Positions 9,530 through 19,225 of a stretch of 28,633 nucleotides of DNA are shown piece after piece (positions within the stretch are counted from its first letter, which is position 1; every line of letters starts with the position of its first letter). Under the pieces are notes generated by a model, which was not told where the DNA came from, did no database searches, and saw only the letters and a list, made by a program, of their open reading frames with translations. Position numbers and translations under genes: made by a program. The stretch is from the NCBI GenBank assembly GCA_000277445.1, contig AJWJ01000292.1, forward strand, positions 1 to 28,633, given 5' to 3'. The DNA comes from Polysphondylium violaceum. Taxonomy: Eukaryota > Evosea > Eumycetozoa > Dictyosteliales > Dictyosteliaceae.

Positions 9530-10306
9530 ATGACTCTAGAGACAAATACTAGTGACAGTGAAACACAACACTTGTTATCCCAGACTAATAATAGTCATAT
9601 TAATAATAATAGTAATTTTCAACAATCCCAATTACCATTCCAACAAACTCAACCTTCGCCTACTCATATATCTTATCAACAACAACAACAACAACAACAA
9701 CCCATATTCCAACAACAGTACCCACATGTTGAGATTAACCCAATACCTACCAATTGCTCTCGTTTTGAGATTGGAGTACAATATAATAATGCTATCGGTA
9801 CTTTTAATGGCTTTGATCCACATACATGCGATCCAATCTTATTAAACTCAATGACACAAGATGAATATCGTGAAGCTGTACTTAGTTTTAATAAAGTTAT
9901 AGTAGTACATAACTGGATTATTTTTATTCCAATTGTTTTAGTTGGTATGGCTATAATGATGGTTTTGGTTAGCACAGTTTCCTACTTTTTTATTTACCCT
10001 GGTTTGTTTCTCCTTGTTATGGTTACACTATTATTGACCGTTTTTCTTTATAGACGTAAGAAGAGAGCTATAAATCAAGTTGTTGCAGATTTAAATCTAA
10101 AATATCAATCAAGACAAATTAAATTCGATGTAATCTTTAAAACTAAAAAAACTAAATCTATGAGAAAAAGAAATCCAATTTGTACAATTTATATTTACAT
10201 TCCAATTCAACAAGTTGACACATACCAACAATCATATCAAACTCAACAATCTCAACTTTATCCTCAGCAATTTCAACCACAACAAGTTCCTACCTATCAC
10301 CAATAA
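9530..10306 (+). CDS. Two-helix membrane protein, Gln/Pro-rich tails (paralogue 1)
   Basis: 258 residues; I do not recognise the family. The ATG at 9530 is chosen over an in-frame upstream ATG at 9461 because it follows the TATA box and aligns with the start of the downstream paralogue (MTLET/MTLQT). Order: short acidic N-terminus with ETQHLLS (a DExxxLL-type dileucine sorting motif), a Gln/Pro/Asn-rich stretch, a conserved block FNGFDPHTCDPILLN and MTQDEYREAV, two hydrophobic helices (about 129-155 and 157-175) split by YPG, then RRKKR. A conserved cytosolic region LNLKYQSRQIKFDVIFKT and a Gln/Tyr/Pro-rich tail follow. The two-helix hairpin implies both ends are cytosolic. The dileucine motif suggests an endosomal or lysosomal location, by inference only. 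Confidence 0.8.
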   Translation: MTLETNTSDSETQHLLSQTNNSHINNNSNFQQSQLPFQQTQPSPTHISYQQQQQQQQPIFQQQYPHVEINPIPTNCSRFEIGVQYNNAIGTFNGFDPHTCDPILLNSMTQDEYREAVLSFNKVIVVHNWIIFIPIVLVGMAIMMVLVSTVSYFFIYPGLFLLVMVTLLLTVFLYRRKKRAINQVVADLNLKYQSRQIKFDVIFKTKKTKSMRKRNPICTIYIYIPIQQVDTYQQSYQTQQSQLYPQQFQPQQVPTYHQ

Positions 10307-10733
10307 ATGTAAAATTTAAATACTTTAAATAAAAGTAAAAATTACTTTATCACAATACAAGAATATGTTTTCTCGATTTCTCAAAATAAATATCTTTTGT
10401 TTTTTGTCAAAGGTTCAATTTTATTAGTTTCTACCAACGCACAACAAAACCCAAGGAAGCATATGGTCCTATCTTTTATTTATTTTTTTTCTAACATTAA
10501 TTTGTAATTAATTCAATTTAAACGGCAATCATCCTTTAAATATAATAGTTTCAATTTTTTCATACCGTGTTTTTCTTTAAAAATTGAGAAACAGTCGAAA
10601 ACGGACAATCTGGTCAATAGTTCTGCTTTTTCAAGAATACGTTTTTCTTGATTTTTCAAAAAAATCAAAAATTGTAAAAATTTGCACTATAAAAATACCA
10701 AATCCAAAATCAATATAACAAATCTAATTAAAG
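10307..10733 (+). promoter_or_regulatory. Spacer and promoter of membrane protein 2
   Basis: The 427 bases between the tandem paralogues hold the 3' end of the first and the promoter of the second. TATAAAAA at 10688-10695 lies 38 bases before the ATG at 10734, preceded by TTGCAC, much like GCAA before the TATA box of the first copy. TTCTCGATTTCTCAAAA (10371-10387) resembles TTCTTGATTTTTCAAAA (10646-10662), a possible pair of diverged repeats. Nothing else is evident. Confidence 0.5.
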
Positions 10734-11636
10734 ATGACTTTACAAACAAATATAAATAAAAGTGATAGTGATAAAGATCACTTGTTATCACAAAATAATA
10801 ACGAATTTATACAAAATAATGAACTACCGTATGGTAATAATGTTAATAATAATATTAATAATGATTTCCAAACACAAATACCATTTCAACAACAATCACA
10901 CTTACCATTACAAAATGAGCCTCCCCAATTATATTATCAACAACAACCCATGTTTCAACAACCTGCACACGTTTTGATAAACCCAATGCCTGCCAATTAT
11001 ACACGTGTAAAAATTGGAAGAGATCACAATAGTATTGGTGCTTTTAGTGGCTTTAGTTCACATGCATGCGATCCAAATTTGTTAAACTACTTGACACAAG
11101 ATGAATACACTGAAGCTGTACAGCTTTATAACAAAATTATCATGAAACATAATTGGATTATTTTCATTCCAATAGTTTTAATTTTTATGGCCGGTGTTAT
11201 AGTTATGGTTTCAAAGGTTTCTTTCTTTGCTGTATTTCCTGGTTTCTTCCTTCTTTTTATGATTTTAATATTTGGTGGTATTATGATTTATATGCGCAAG
11301 AGAAAAGCAATCATCCAAATTACTGAAAATTTAAATGCTAAATATCAATCAAGACAAATTAAATTTGATGTTGTCTTTAAAACTGGTAGAAACCACCATC
11401 ATAGAAAAAGAAAACCATTTTGTAAATTATATGTCCATATTCCAATGTCATCCATTCCAGTTGTTGTTTCTCAATTTCCACCAGTTCAAGTTGGATACCC
11501 ATATCAACAACCACAACCATATCAACAACCACAACCATTTCAACAACCACAACTTTATCCTCAACAATTTCAAACCCAACAACCAACCCAAGGTGTTCCA
11601 GCTTATCAGCCATCAATGCATCAATCACCAATGTAG
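10734..11636 (+). CDS. Two-helix membrane protein, Gln/Pro-rich tails (paralogue 2)
   Basis: 300 residues, tandem paralogue of the preceding gene. The match is strongest in the middle: FSGFSSHACDPNLLN, LTQDEYTEAV, NKIIMKHNWIIFIPIVL (helix 1 from about 141), FPGFFLLFMILIF (helix 2), RKRKA, and LNAKYQSRQIKFDVVFKT. The N-terminal dileucine motif is also kept (DKDHLLS). The C-terminal tail is longer and built on repeated QQPQPYQQ/QQPQLYPQQ units followed by Met/Pro/Ser. Low-complexity tails have diverged far more than the membrane core, so selection appears to act on the helices and the KYQSRQIKFDV segment. Function unknown. Confidence 0.82.
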   Translation: MTLQTNINKSDSDKDHLLSQNNNEFIQNNELPYGNNVNNNINNDFQTQIPFQQQSHLPLQNEPPQLYYQQQPMFQQPAHVLINPMPANYTRVKIGRDHNSIGAFSGFSSHACDPNLLNYLTQDEYTEAVQLYNKIIMKHNWIIFIPIVLIFMAGVIVMVSKVSFFAVFPGFFLLFMILIFGGIMIYMRKRKAIIQITENLNAKYQSRQIKFDVVFKTGRNHHHRKRKPFCKLYVHIPMSSIPVVVSQFPPVQVGYPYQQPQPYQQPQPFQQPQLYPQQFQTQQPTQGVPAYQPSMHQSPM

Positions 11637-11995
11637 ATCTAAACACCCTTAATAAAAAGAAGATTATTTATTTAAATTAACATCAAATATCATTGAGTAA
11701 AGATTAATTAAATTTAAAATAATGAAATATTATAACCCATTAGGTTTTAACATTTATTGGGAACAAGATAAAAAGATATAGATGGTGGAAAAAATTGTAA
11801 TGGTACATCATTAATTTCACAAAAGGGGTTTGATGATGGTACAACAGAGGGGTAGATGAATAAAAAAAGAAAAGCAAGAATAATAAACAAAATTAACTCG
11901 AGCATTAGAGTGAATTTTTGAAAATTATCAGAGAGGGTAATATTAGCAAGAGGGAGTTGATTTCTTTTTTTGCTCAAAAGTTTTCAACTTTTAAT
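11637..11995. other. Convergent 3' spacer
   Basis: This is the 3' DNA between membrane protein 2 and the CBM49-like gene, which converge. A 76-codon minus-strand frame (11747-11977) reads as low-quality hydrophobic sequence with no family resemblance and lies in the 3' region of the CBM49-like gene, so it is left out. Confidence 0.5.
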
Positions 11996-12532
11996 TTACA
12001 TGTATTGGACATCACAAGTAGAGAATTCAGCATTTTGGTAACCAGTGTTGATGTAACCGAATTTGATTGAGTTTTTGTGGTTGATACCGTGGTCACTGAC
12101 ATATGATGGTAAGTGATATCTTTTAGAATATGATAATGGTAAATCTTGGTTAGTAAAGAAAGATAGAGATAGATGAAAAAAGAGAGACTTGGCTACATAC
12201 TTGTGTCCAGAGAGTGGTTCAACAGCCCAGATGTCAGAGGTGGCGTTTCTCAAGTTAAAGTTCTTTTCACCAATAATTGTCAAATCCTTAATGGTACGAC
12301 CACATTCATTTGTCATGGTAACTATTTAATTTTATTCATTTATATTAGTTAATTTTAAATAAATAGAGAATTTTAGATATAAATGTTTCTAATTACCTTC
12401 CCAAATTGCATAGCCACTTCCTTTGTCTTCCCAAGCGTACAATTGAGTTTGGGTGATGCTGACATCGTAAGCAAAGGCACAAGAGATGAAGGCAAGGACA
12501 ACAGCAACAAAGATGAATTTTTTGTAGAACAT
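11996..12532 (-). CDS. Secreted CBM49-like carbohydrate (cellulose)-binding protein
   Basis: Three exons on the minus strand (12532-12397, 12321-12201, 12119-11996) encode 126 residues. Residues 1-21 are a clear signal peptide (basic FYKK, hydrophobic VAVVLAFISC, AFA cleavage site). The mature protein is one domain: YDVSITQTQLYAWEDK, then a core MTNECGRTIKDLTIIGEKNF, NATSDIWAVEPLSGHKY, LPSYVSDHG, NSIKFGYINTG and AEFSTCDVQYM. This matches dictyostelid CBM49-type proteins that bind cellulose in stalk, sheath or spore wall. Two cysteines (in NECG and STCD) may pair. Intron 2 (81 bases) is a multiple of three and has no in-frame stop, so unspliced RNA would still be translated. Splicing gives the seamless family sequence GHKYHLPSY, so I prefer the spliced form. 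Confidence 0.85.
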
Positions 12533-13455
12533 TTTTAGAATATTAAGTTTGTTAATTAAAAGTATTGAATTAATGATTTAAAACAATTGGATTTTCATGC
12601 TTTAAATAGTTTTTTTCAAATGTAGACAAATCCTTTTAAATCATATATTCTTTTAAGATTTGTATAACAAAGATTAAATTTGTATTATATTACGACAAGT
12701 GGTGGTAAATATAAATTGGTATTTTAGACTAGATTTTAAAAAAATGATAATGATAGTCAAGATTGATCCCATTATCATTCATTAACCACCATTCCTATGA
12801 CATCCAATCAGAAAATACTAAACTAGTTTATAATCGTACGATATTGGGTGAAAATTAATATTTTAACCCCGTAAATTTATATTTTAATTTATTCCATTAT
12901 AAGTATATGAATGAGGTGGGGTTGATTTTAAAGTGTTGTCTTTATCAACACTATTCTCCAATTAGAAAATACATCTGATTATTTAAAACTTTTACTGATT
13001 TGTTTGTTTTGTTGTTAGCGTGTATGGAGAGGGTGAAATTTTGTTCGTAAAAAGTGTGTTCCTATTTATATTATAAGTAGTATGCTCCAGAAGGAGTTAT
13101 CTTTTACCACCACAATTTGGTATTTTACATTCATCAAAATATATATCTTTTATTTATTTTTTTTTTACCACACTACCAAAAACTAGGTATTTTTGAAGAC
13201 TTATCGAATCTGTTTTGTTTGTTTAAAAACCAAGTAAAAGACTAACAAACTATTCGTATCAAAGTTCTAAAATAAAATGAAAAACTATGATCGTGAGATT
13301 TTTAATATCAAGTTTTTTTTCAATTTTTTTATTTTTTAATTTTTTTTTCAAAAATCTAATCATTATTTGTTTGTTTGCTGTGTATATATGTTGTATACTT
13401 TTGTGTATATATTGAGCTCCCTATAGTTGTTTTAAAAGTTAGCGATAATATTTCT
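12533..13455. promoter_or_regulatory. Divergent upstream region, CBM49-like and AMPK gamma genes
   Basis: Features seen: TTTAAATA at 12601-12608, a TATA-like box on the minus strand about 70 bases before the CBM49-like ATG; GTGGTGGT (12699-12706) and ACCACC words (12785-12790, 13107-13115) like the G-box/CA-rich elements bound by GBF in culmination genes; and an inverted repeat AATGATAATG/CATTATCATT (12743-12752/12770-12779). A 13-codon upstream ORF (13388-13426) precedes the AMPK gamma ATG. The G-box reading would suit a developmentally expressed wall protein but is inference. Confidence 0.45.
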
Positions 13456-15315
13456 ATGTGGTACGAAGACGACGATGAACTAAGTTTGGAACTTGCCAAG
13501 TTAGATAAACAAGAAATAGAATATTTAAAAATTAAACAAGAACAACATATAGAGCAATTGAATAAAAAACATCAAGAAGAAGCACTGCAACAAGAACAAG
13601 AGGACAAAGAGCGATTAGATAATAACAGCAAATCAAAAAATACTGTAAATAATAACAATAATAATAAAATGAATAACAATAGTGATAGAATCATATCATC
13701 TTCAATCGATGATGAAATTAGAATTCCTTCGAGTGCTATGAAAAGATCTTCATCACCCTCACCTTCCCCTTCACCTTCACCATCGATTATATCATCGAGT
13801 CAAGATGCTGTATTTAATATAGATGATATTCAACAACCCCAACCAGACACTGCTGATAGATTACCCAGATTCACTAACAATCTACCTCAATCGACAAACA
13901 ACGATAATAATAATAGCAGCAGTAGTAGTAATCCTTTAAAAAAAGTATCAACCCTAACTCCATCTACAGATTCACTACAACCTCCAACACCCTCAAGTCC
14001 AAGAGAAACTGATACAACAACTACAACTACAACAACATCGTCAACAAGTAGTCACAATAATAATAATAATAATAATAACAACAATATACCAACGATTATT
14101 ACATCCACACCAGCAACAAATAGAGGAACAAGATCACTATCGTCTGGATCATCAGTCAATATGACAATGCCAAAGATTACAACAGAGATTGAAAAGAATA
14201 TAGAGGAGGGTAAAATGTTGTTTTGTAATTTTTTAAAAGGACACGCTTGCTATGATGTCATACCCATCAGTGGAAAGGTCGTAGTACTAGACACACGTCT
14301 TGTTGTAAAATCTGCATTTTATGCATTGGAAGAAAACGGCATCAAATCGGCACCTCTATGGAGTTCTGAACTACAAGATTTCACTGGTATGATCACAGTG
14401 TCTGATTTTATTGATATCCTACTCTACTACTATCACAAACCAAAGTCTGATAATATATTTCAAGATATGGGTATTCATCGAATAGAAACCTTTTGGCGTG
14501 AAATAGATGTAGAAAGACCAAGTTCATTGATTTCCACTGAACCTGAAACCAATCTATACGAGGCTGCCTCTATACTTCTTCATTTTAAAATTCATAGATT
14601 ACCCGTTGTAGATAAAAAAGATACAAATTCCATTTTACATATTCTAACTCATTCTAGAATCTTGGCGTTTATGATGAAAAGTGTATGTATAGATGATAAA
14701 GATGATGATAGCAATATTCCTATTTATTACCTTTTGGTTATTAATATTAATATTATTTATATTTAGTTACCTCAATTACCAGAGAAATTATTATCGATAC
14801 CTATTGGATCACTTGGTATTGGTACATTCCAAAATGTAGTTGTTGTAATGACACAAACACCTTTGGCTGAAGTATTAACTTTATTATCAGAGAAAAAGAT
14901 TTCTGCCGTACCAATTATCGATAGTGAAACAAGTAAGATTGTAGATGTATATTCAAAAAGCGATGTAACTGTATGTATTGACGTTGATATGATAATAAAC
15001 AAAGCATTATTAGTGTTTTATATATGATGTATACTAATTCAATTATTATAATAACAGTTAATGGCCAAACAAGGAGTTTTATCGCCAACAGATTTAGATT
15101 TACCAGTTCATCAAGTTTTATCAACATTTACCAAACTTTGGCAAAGACCTGAACAAGTATATACTTGTACAAGATTTGATAAATTGGGCGATGTAATTGA
15201 TAAATGTCTAAGAAAGAGAGTACATAGATTAGTTTGTATAGATTCAAGTAAAAAAGTAGAAGGTATCATTTCATTAAGTGATATATTGAATTATTTGCTA
15301 AATGTAAAAAAATAA
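13456..15315 (+). CDS. prkag: AMP-activated protein kinase gamma subunit (SNF4-like)
   Basis: Three exons, 13456-14682, 14767-14970 and 15058-15315, all phase 0, give 562 residues. The first 250 are low complexity (a Glu/Gln/Lys-rich coiled stretch, then Asn, Ser, Pro and Thr runs). Four CBS domains follow from about 253: CBS1 with ENGIKSAPLWSSELQDFTGM and SDFIDIL, CBS2 with IHRLPVVDKKD and ILTHSRILAFMMKS, CBS3 with ISAVPIID and DVYSKSDVT, and CBS4 with VHRLVCID and IISLSDIL. The nucleotide-binding Asp is present in CBS1, 3 and 4, as in human gamma subunits. AMPK gamma senses AMP/ADP against ATP in the alpha-beta-gamma complex. I chose the ATG at 13456; the frame is open further upstream but with no earlier in-frame ATG. 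An upstream ORF (13388-13426) may damp translation. Introns fall before and after CBS3. Confidence 0.93.
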
Positions 15316-15397
15316 ATATAAATTATTATAATAATACATAATTGATAATGATGATGATTAAGATTACTATTATTATTAATATTTTGAAATGGATTTA

Positions 15398-16818
15398 TTA
15401 ATCTTTTAAAAATTGACCTGGTGTCTTTTCAAATTTTAAACTATGATTTTTCCATCCATCTTCTTCGTTTTTATTGTCTTTGGTCGATGACGATGATGTT
15501 TCCAATATATTTTTAAATCTATTTAATTTATTAAGAATCTAAATAACATGAGTGCACAAGTGTTAGAATGAATGAAATAATGGCCTTACTATTTTCAATA
15601 TGTATATAAAAATAACTTACATCAGTCTCTGATACTGCCTTGGTTCTTCTAGGTTCATTTGATTTAGCTTTAAATTGTAATGATCCTTTAACTTTTTTCC
15701 TTTTTTCTTTCTTTTCTTGTTTATTATTATTTGTTGATGATGATAGTGTTTCGTCGTCATCATTTTCATTATGTTTTCCTTTTTCCAATTGTTCTCTTTG
15801 TCTTTTCTTTTCTCTTTCTTTCATTTCCTGTTTCATTTTTTCTTGAAGCTCTGTAGCTCTTTCATCGTTATCCACCGCCTTATTCAGTAATTGATTCTGC
15901 AAATTCTTTTTAGATTCTTGAATATCTGCTGTTGTTGATTGTTGTTGTGATTTTTTGATAGGTTCTTTATTTACAGTTGTTTCAACTTTTTCTTTCTCTT
16001 CTTCTTGCTCTTCTTTTTTATTTAGTATTGGTTTTGTTTCTGTTGTTGATTTAGTTGTTGATTTATTTGATGATGGCAATGAGGGCAAAGTTGTCTTTAT
16101 ACCTGTGAATTCCTCTTCACCATTCTCTTCTTCATCATCCCCAAATGATAATAATTTTAAATTCCTAATCCAAAGATAAATCGATTAGTATACGGAATAA
16201 CAAAAGTAACAACAACAATACATACTTTTGGGTTGGCTTTTTCTTTTTCTCAACAGCTATTTTCTTTTCAACCTTTTTCTCTCTTGGTACTATATCTTCA
16301 AATGGATTCCAAACAATTTCAGTGCTCAATATCTTTGGAGGAAAGAGGGGAGCGTCTGTTTTTGGATCGATTTCAATTTCGTTTACTTTTAAAATATTGA
16401 ATAAGGTGTCACCCATGATTCTGCCAAAGAGAGTGTGTTTTCTCGTCAACTCTTCTGTCTTGGAGAGTGTGATAAAGAATTGTGATTGATTTTGATCAGG
16501 TTCCGATGATGCCATGCCAACGAGTCCCCTTCTATTGAATTTTAAACGAGAGTGAAACTCGTCTTTAAAAGGCTCACCATTGTATATCGATTGACCCGAT
16601 GTACCGGTGCCACTGGGATCACCTGTTTGCGCTATAAAGTCCTTGATCACTCTGTGGAAAATACATCCGTCATAGTATTTCTCCATACACAACTGAACGA
16701 AATTTCTCACTGCCAACGGTGCCTCTTTTGGCCACAGCTCAATCTCTAGATCTCCCAATGTTGTTTTTAAAATAACTTTACCTTTTGTCGTTGGTTCTGA
16801 TACATAAACATTTGCCAT
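15398..16818 (-). CDS. cwc27: CWC27-type spliceosome-associated cyclophilin
   Basis: Three exons on the minus strand (16818-16226, 16164-15621, 15538-15398) encode 425 residues. The cyclophilin domain covers about 13-168: GKVILKTTLGDLEIELWP, FHRVIKDFIAQTGDPSGTG, FKDEFHSRLKFNRRGLVGMA, SQFFITLSKTEEL, KHTLFGRIMGDT, then VWNPFEDIVPRE as in human CWC27. The Trp of active cyclophilins is Glu here (in TEEL), as in CWC27, so isomerase activity is probably weak or absent. Exon 2 resumes with NLKLLSFGDDEEE, matching human NFSLLSFGEE, then a long Lys/Glu/Gln-rich coiled region with KKEKRKKVKGSLQFK. Exon 3 ends with FEKTPGQFLKD. CWC27 joins activated spliceosomes with CWC22. The gene converges on AMPK gamma, 82 bases between stops. 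Confidence 0.93.
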
Positions 16819-17689
16819 TACTACTGTATATGTATATCGTGTGTGAATGTGTGTGTGTTTATTACTACTACGACTATATATGTGTGTAGATGAGTAAAAA
16901 ATGAGTGGGGTGAGAGTTTAATTCAAATATAAAATCACTTTTTCAAAAGATACTATTTGTCGAATGTTTATGTACAAATAGGGGGGTGAAAATGAATATT
17001 GAAAAAATGAAAAAAAAATTATAAAAAAACCAGATCACTAGTACTCATTCACCATCCTTTTTAGAATTTATTGTTATAATCTTTTTTAAATTAAAAAAAA
17101 CAATACATTTTCTGGCAATAATTAATTCTTTTTATCATGTGTGGAGAGCCCTATAAAAACTTATTGGCATAGGAAACAAACAAATCCAATCTTGTCAAAA
17201 CGCAAAAAATTAAAAAAAATTAAAAAAAATAAATTTTGCAAACACATGGGAGTTTGATTTTTCACTCACCAACTAAAATATACTCCAATTTTAGGAACCC
17301 TATTGGTATAAATACTTAGTTATATGTGTGGTGAAGTGGTAATATACTAAATAATAATAATAATAATAATAGTGTGTTTGAAATAAACAACAACAACAAC
17401 AACACCCACATAGGATAATCCTATCTATATATATATATTCTCTAAACTGTCACGTAATAAAACCAGTGAATCTCCGTCGGGGAGTTACCCATCCTCCTCT
17501 TTCACCACCCTCAACAACAACAGCAACACAGATACCACACATTCCTCACAAAATGAACCTTTATTAAAAAAAAATGAAGATAGTGGAAATAATTATTATT
17601 ATTCCAACAACAACAATAATAACAATAACATAATTGTTGAAAAGGAGAAGAGGAATAATAATAATAATAATAATAACTCTATCAATAGT
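16819..17689 (+). promoter_or_regulatory. Upstream region of the permease, with TATA boxes and probable extra coding sequence
   Basis: Two TATA boxes lie on the plus strand, TATAAAAA (17152-17159) and TATAAATA (17307-17314). From 17414 to 17689 the permease frame stays open for 92 codons without an ATG and reads like host low-complexity protein (SESPSGSYPSSSF, NEPLLKKNEDS, Asn runs). One possible first exon is 17324-17338 (ATG TGT GGT GAA GTG) spliced across 17339-17413 (GTAATA...CACATAG) in frame to 17414. That ATG would need the upstream TATA box, since it lies only 10 bases after the second. The left part (16819-17100) is T/A-rich with short TG runs and shows nothing else. Confidence 0.5.
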
Positions 17690-19225
17690 ATGACATTCAA
17701 TGAAGATGATCCTTTTGGAGATAATTTTGGTGGAAAGGGGAATGGTGCCGATCAAGATAATCGACAGTTGAAAAAGAATGCATTGGGTTTGGTGCATTGC
17801 ATCGCAATGTCAATGTCGGGTGTCGGACCTACGACGGGTATATTTTTTGTATTTATCCAATTGGCTGCTGTCGCAGGCACATCGGTTCCATTCACCATGA
17901 TCATAGGGACATTGTGTTGTTTGTCTATGGCGTCGACAATCAGTGTTTTTGCCAAACATATATCAACATCTGCTTCGTTTTATAGTTATGTTTCAGAGGG
18001 TTTGGGAAAAGAGATTGGGTTCATCACTGGTTGGTTGATGTTGGTCGGCTATCTGATACTTTCGCTGCAAACAGTCATTCAATTTAGCTCAACGACCGCA
18101 GACGTAATCACGAGAAACACAGGTTGGGATTTTCCTTGGATTATCGCAGCGGCAATAGTCATTGTTTTGATCTCAACTCTCGCCTACATTGGCATCAATC
18201 CTGCACTCAAATTGAGTTTGGTGATGGTGGTTTGCGAGACACTTGTCGTGTTGGTGTTTTCTTTGATTGTTTTGATCAAAGGCGGAGCTGAAGGAAACTA
18301 TCCCATGGCCTTCACACCAGCTGGCCCCTATTCAAACGGATTTTCGGGGCTTTGTCGAGGCCTGGTGTTTGCAACACTTGCCTTTCTCGGCTTTGAAACA
18401 GCAGGCACACTTGGTCGTGAATCACGTAACCCAAACAAAGCCATTCCTCGTGCGGTTGTAGGTAGTGTACTCTTGACTGGTGCTTGGATGGTGTTTGGAA
18501 TGTATGCCATGGTCGTGGCCACAGGTGCCAGCGAGATATTCCATTTGGGGAACATTAGCTTTCCCATAGATTCTTTTGGCAGACGCTATGTGTCCAATTG
18601 GTTTGCTGTATTCTTGGATATCGCTGGCATTTCCTCGACATTCAATGTTTGTACGTGTTCGTTTAATAATCTATACAGAATATTGTTCTCTATCGGAAAA
18701 GCAGACATCAATAGACCACTCTCCTTGCTGAGCTACACCAGCAAAAAGTTTTCCACTCCCCATGCAGCCATTATATTTTTCACAGGCTACATGGTCACAT
18801 TGATTGGTGTCGTTGCCGCCATATTTGGTATTTACACCAAGGGATCGTGGAAAATCTATGGATATCTCTCGTTTATTGGCACATTGCCATTGATTATGGT
18901 ATTTATAATTACAAACATAGCCGTTATTCCCTTTGTTAGAAAGAATCATCCAAAGGAATTCAATGTGTTTTTTCACTTTATCTTGCCCATATTCAGTGCC
19001 ATTCTCTTTACCGGTATCTTGTTTGGCAACTTTTATCCCGACCCACCCCAATCACCAAACTCATATATGTTGATAGGACTCGGTGCACTCATTGGCTTGG
19101 GTATTATTTTTATGTTGGTCTTGCGAAAAAAGGAGGGTGCTCTAGAGAAAATGGTTTATTTGGTTGGTTCCGATGGCAATGACAATTATTCTGCGACTTC
19201 AATTAATCAGGATCCGTTTCATTAA
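17690..19225 (+). CDS. APC-superfamily amino acid permease
   Basis: At least 511 residues from the first in-frame ATG, probably longer at the N-terminus. About 12 membrane helices are visible, starting at NALGLVHCIAMSMSGVGPTTG, the glycine-broken TM1 typical of amino acid/polyamine transporters, which binds the substrate backbone. Other family marks are the TM6 stretch GLVFATLAFLGFETAG followed by LGRESRNPNKAIPRAV (the conserved E-x-x-NP-x-x-x-IPRA loop). The final helices end in LVLRKK, then an acidic tail. The transported amino acid is not predictable. The acidic N-terminus and EPLL upstream would suit a vacuolar or plasma membrane carrier. Composition stands out: codons such as TCG, GGC, GTC and GCC are common, and the gene is GC-richer than its neighbours and without introns in the transporter body. 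This could reflect strong expression, or bacterial origin. Confidence 0.9.
   Translation: MTFNEDDPFGDNFGGKGNGADQDNRQLKKNALGLVHCIAMSMSGVGPTTGIFFVFIQLAAVAGTSVPFTMIIGTLCCLSMASTISVFAKHISTSASFYSYVSEGLGKEIGFITGWLMLVGYLILSLQTVIQFSSTTADVITRNTGWDFPWIIAAAIVIVLISTLAYIGINPALKLSLVMVVCETLVVLVFSLIVLIKGGAEGNYPMAFTPAGPYSNGFSGLCRGLVFATLAFLGFETAGTLGRESRNPNKAIPRAVVGSVLLTGAWMVFGMYAMVVATGASEIFHLGNISFPIDSFGRRYVSNWFAVFLDIAGISSTFNVCTCSFNNLYRILFSIGKADINRPLSLLSYTSKKFSTPHAAIIFFTGYMVTLIGVVAAIFGIYTKGSWKIYGYLSFIGTLPLIMVFIITNIAVIPFVRKNHPKEFNVFFHFILPIFSAILFTGILFGNFYPDPPQSPNSYMLIGLGALIGLGIIFMLVLRKKEGALEKMVYLVGSDGNDNYSATSINQDPFH

Noticed and set aside
11747-11977. 76-codon minus-strand frame
   Set aside because: Located in the 3' region of the CBM49-like gene, with no recognisable motif and A/T-driven composition.
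14683-14766. Read-through of AMPK gamma exon 1 to a stop at 14764-14766
   Set aside because: GTATGT donor and TTTAG acceptor with a phase-0 join restore CBS3 exactly, so the read-through tail is intron.
15955-16179. Plus-strand Ser/Phe-rich frames opposite CWC27
   Set aside because: They are the antisense of the Lys/Glu-rich coiled region of CWC27, whose frame is supported by family matches.
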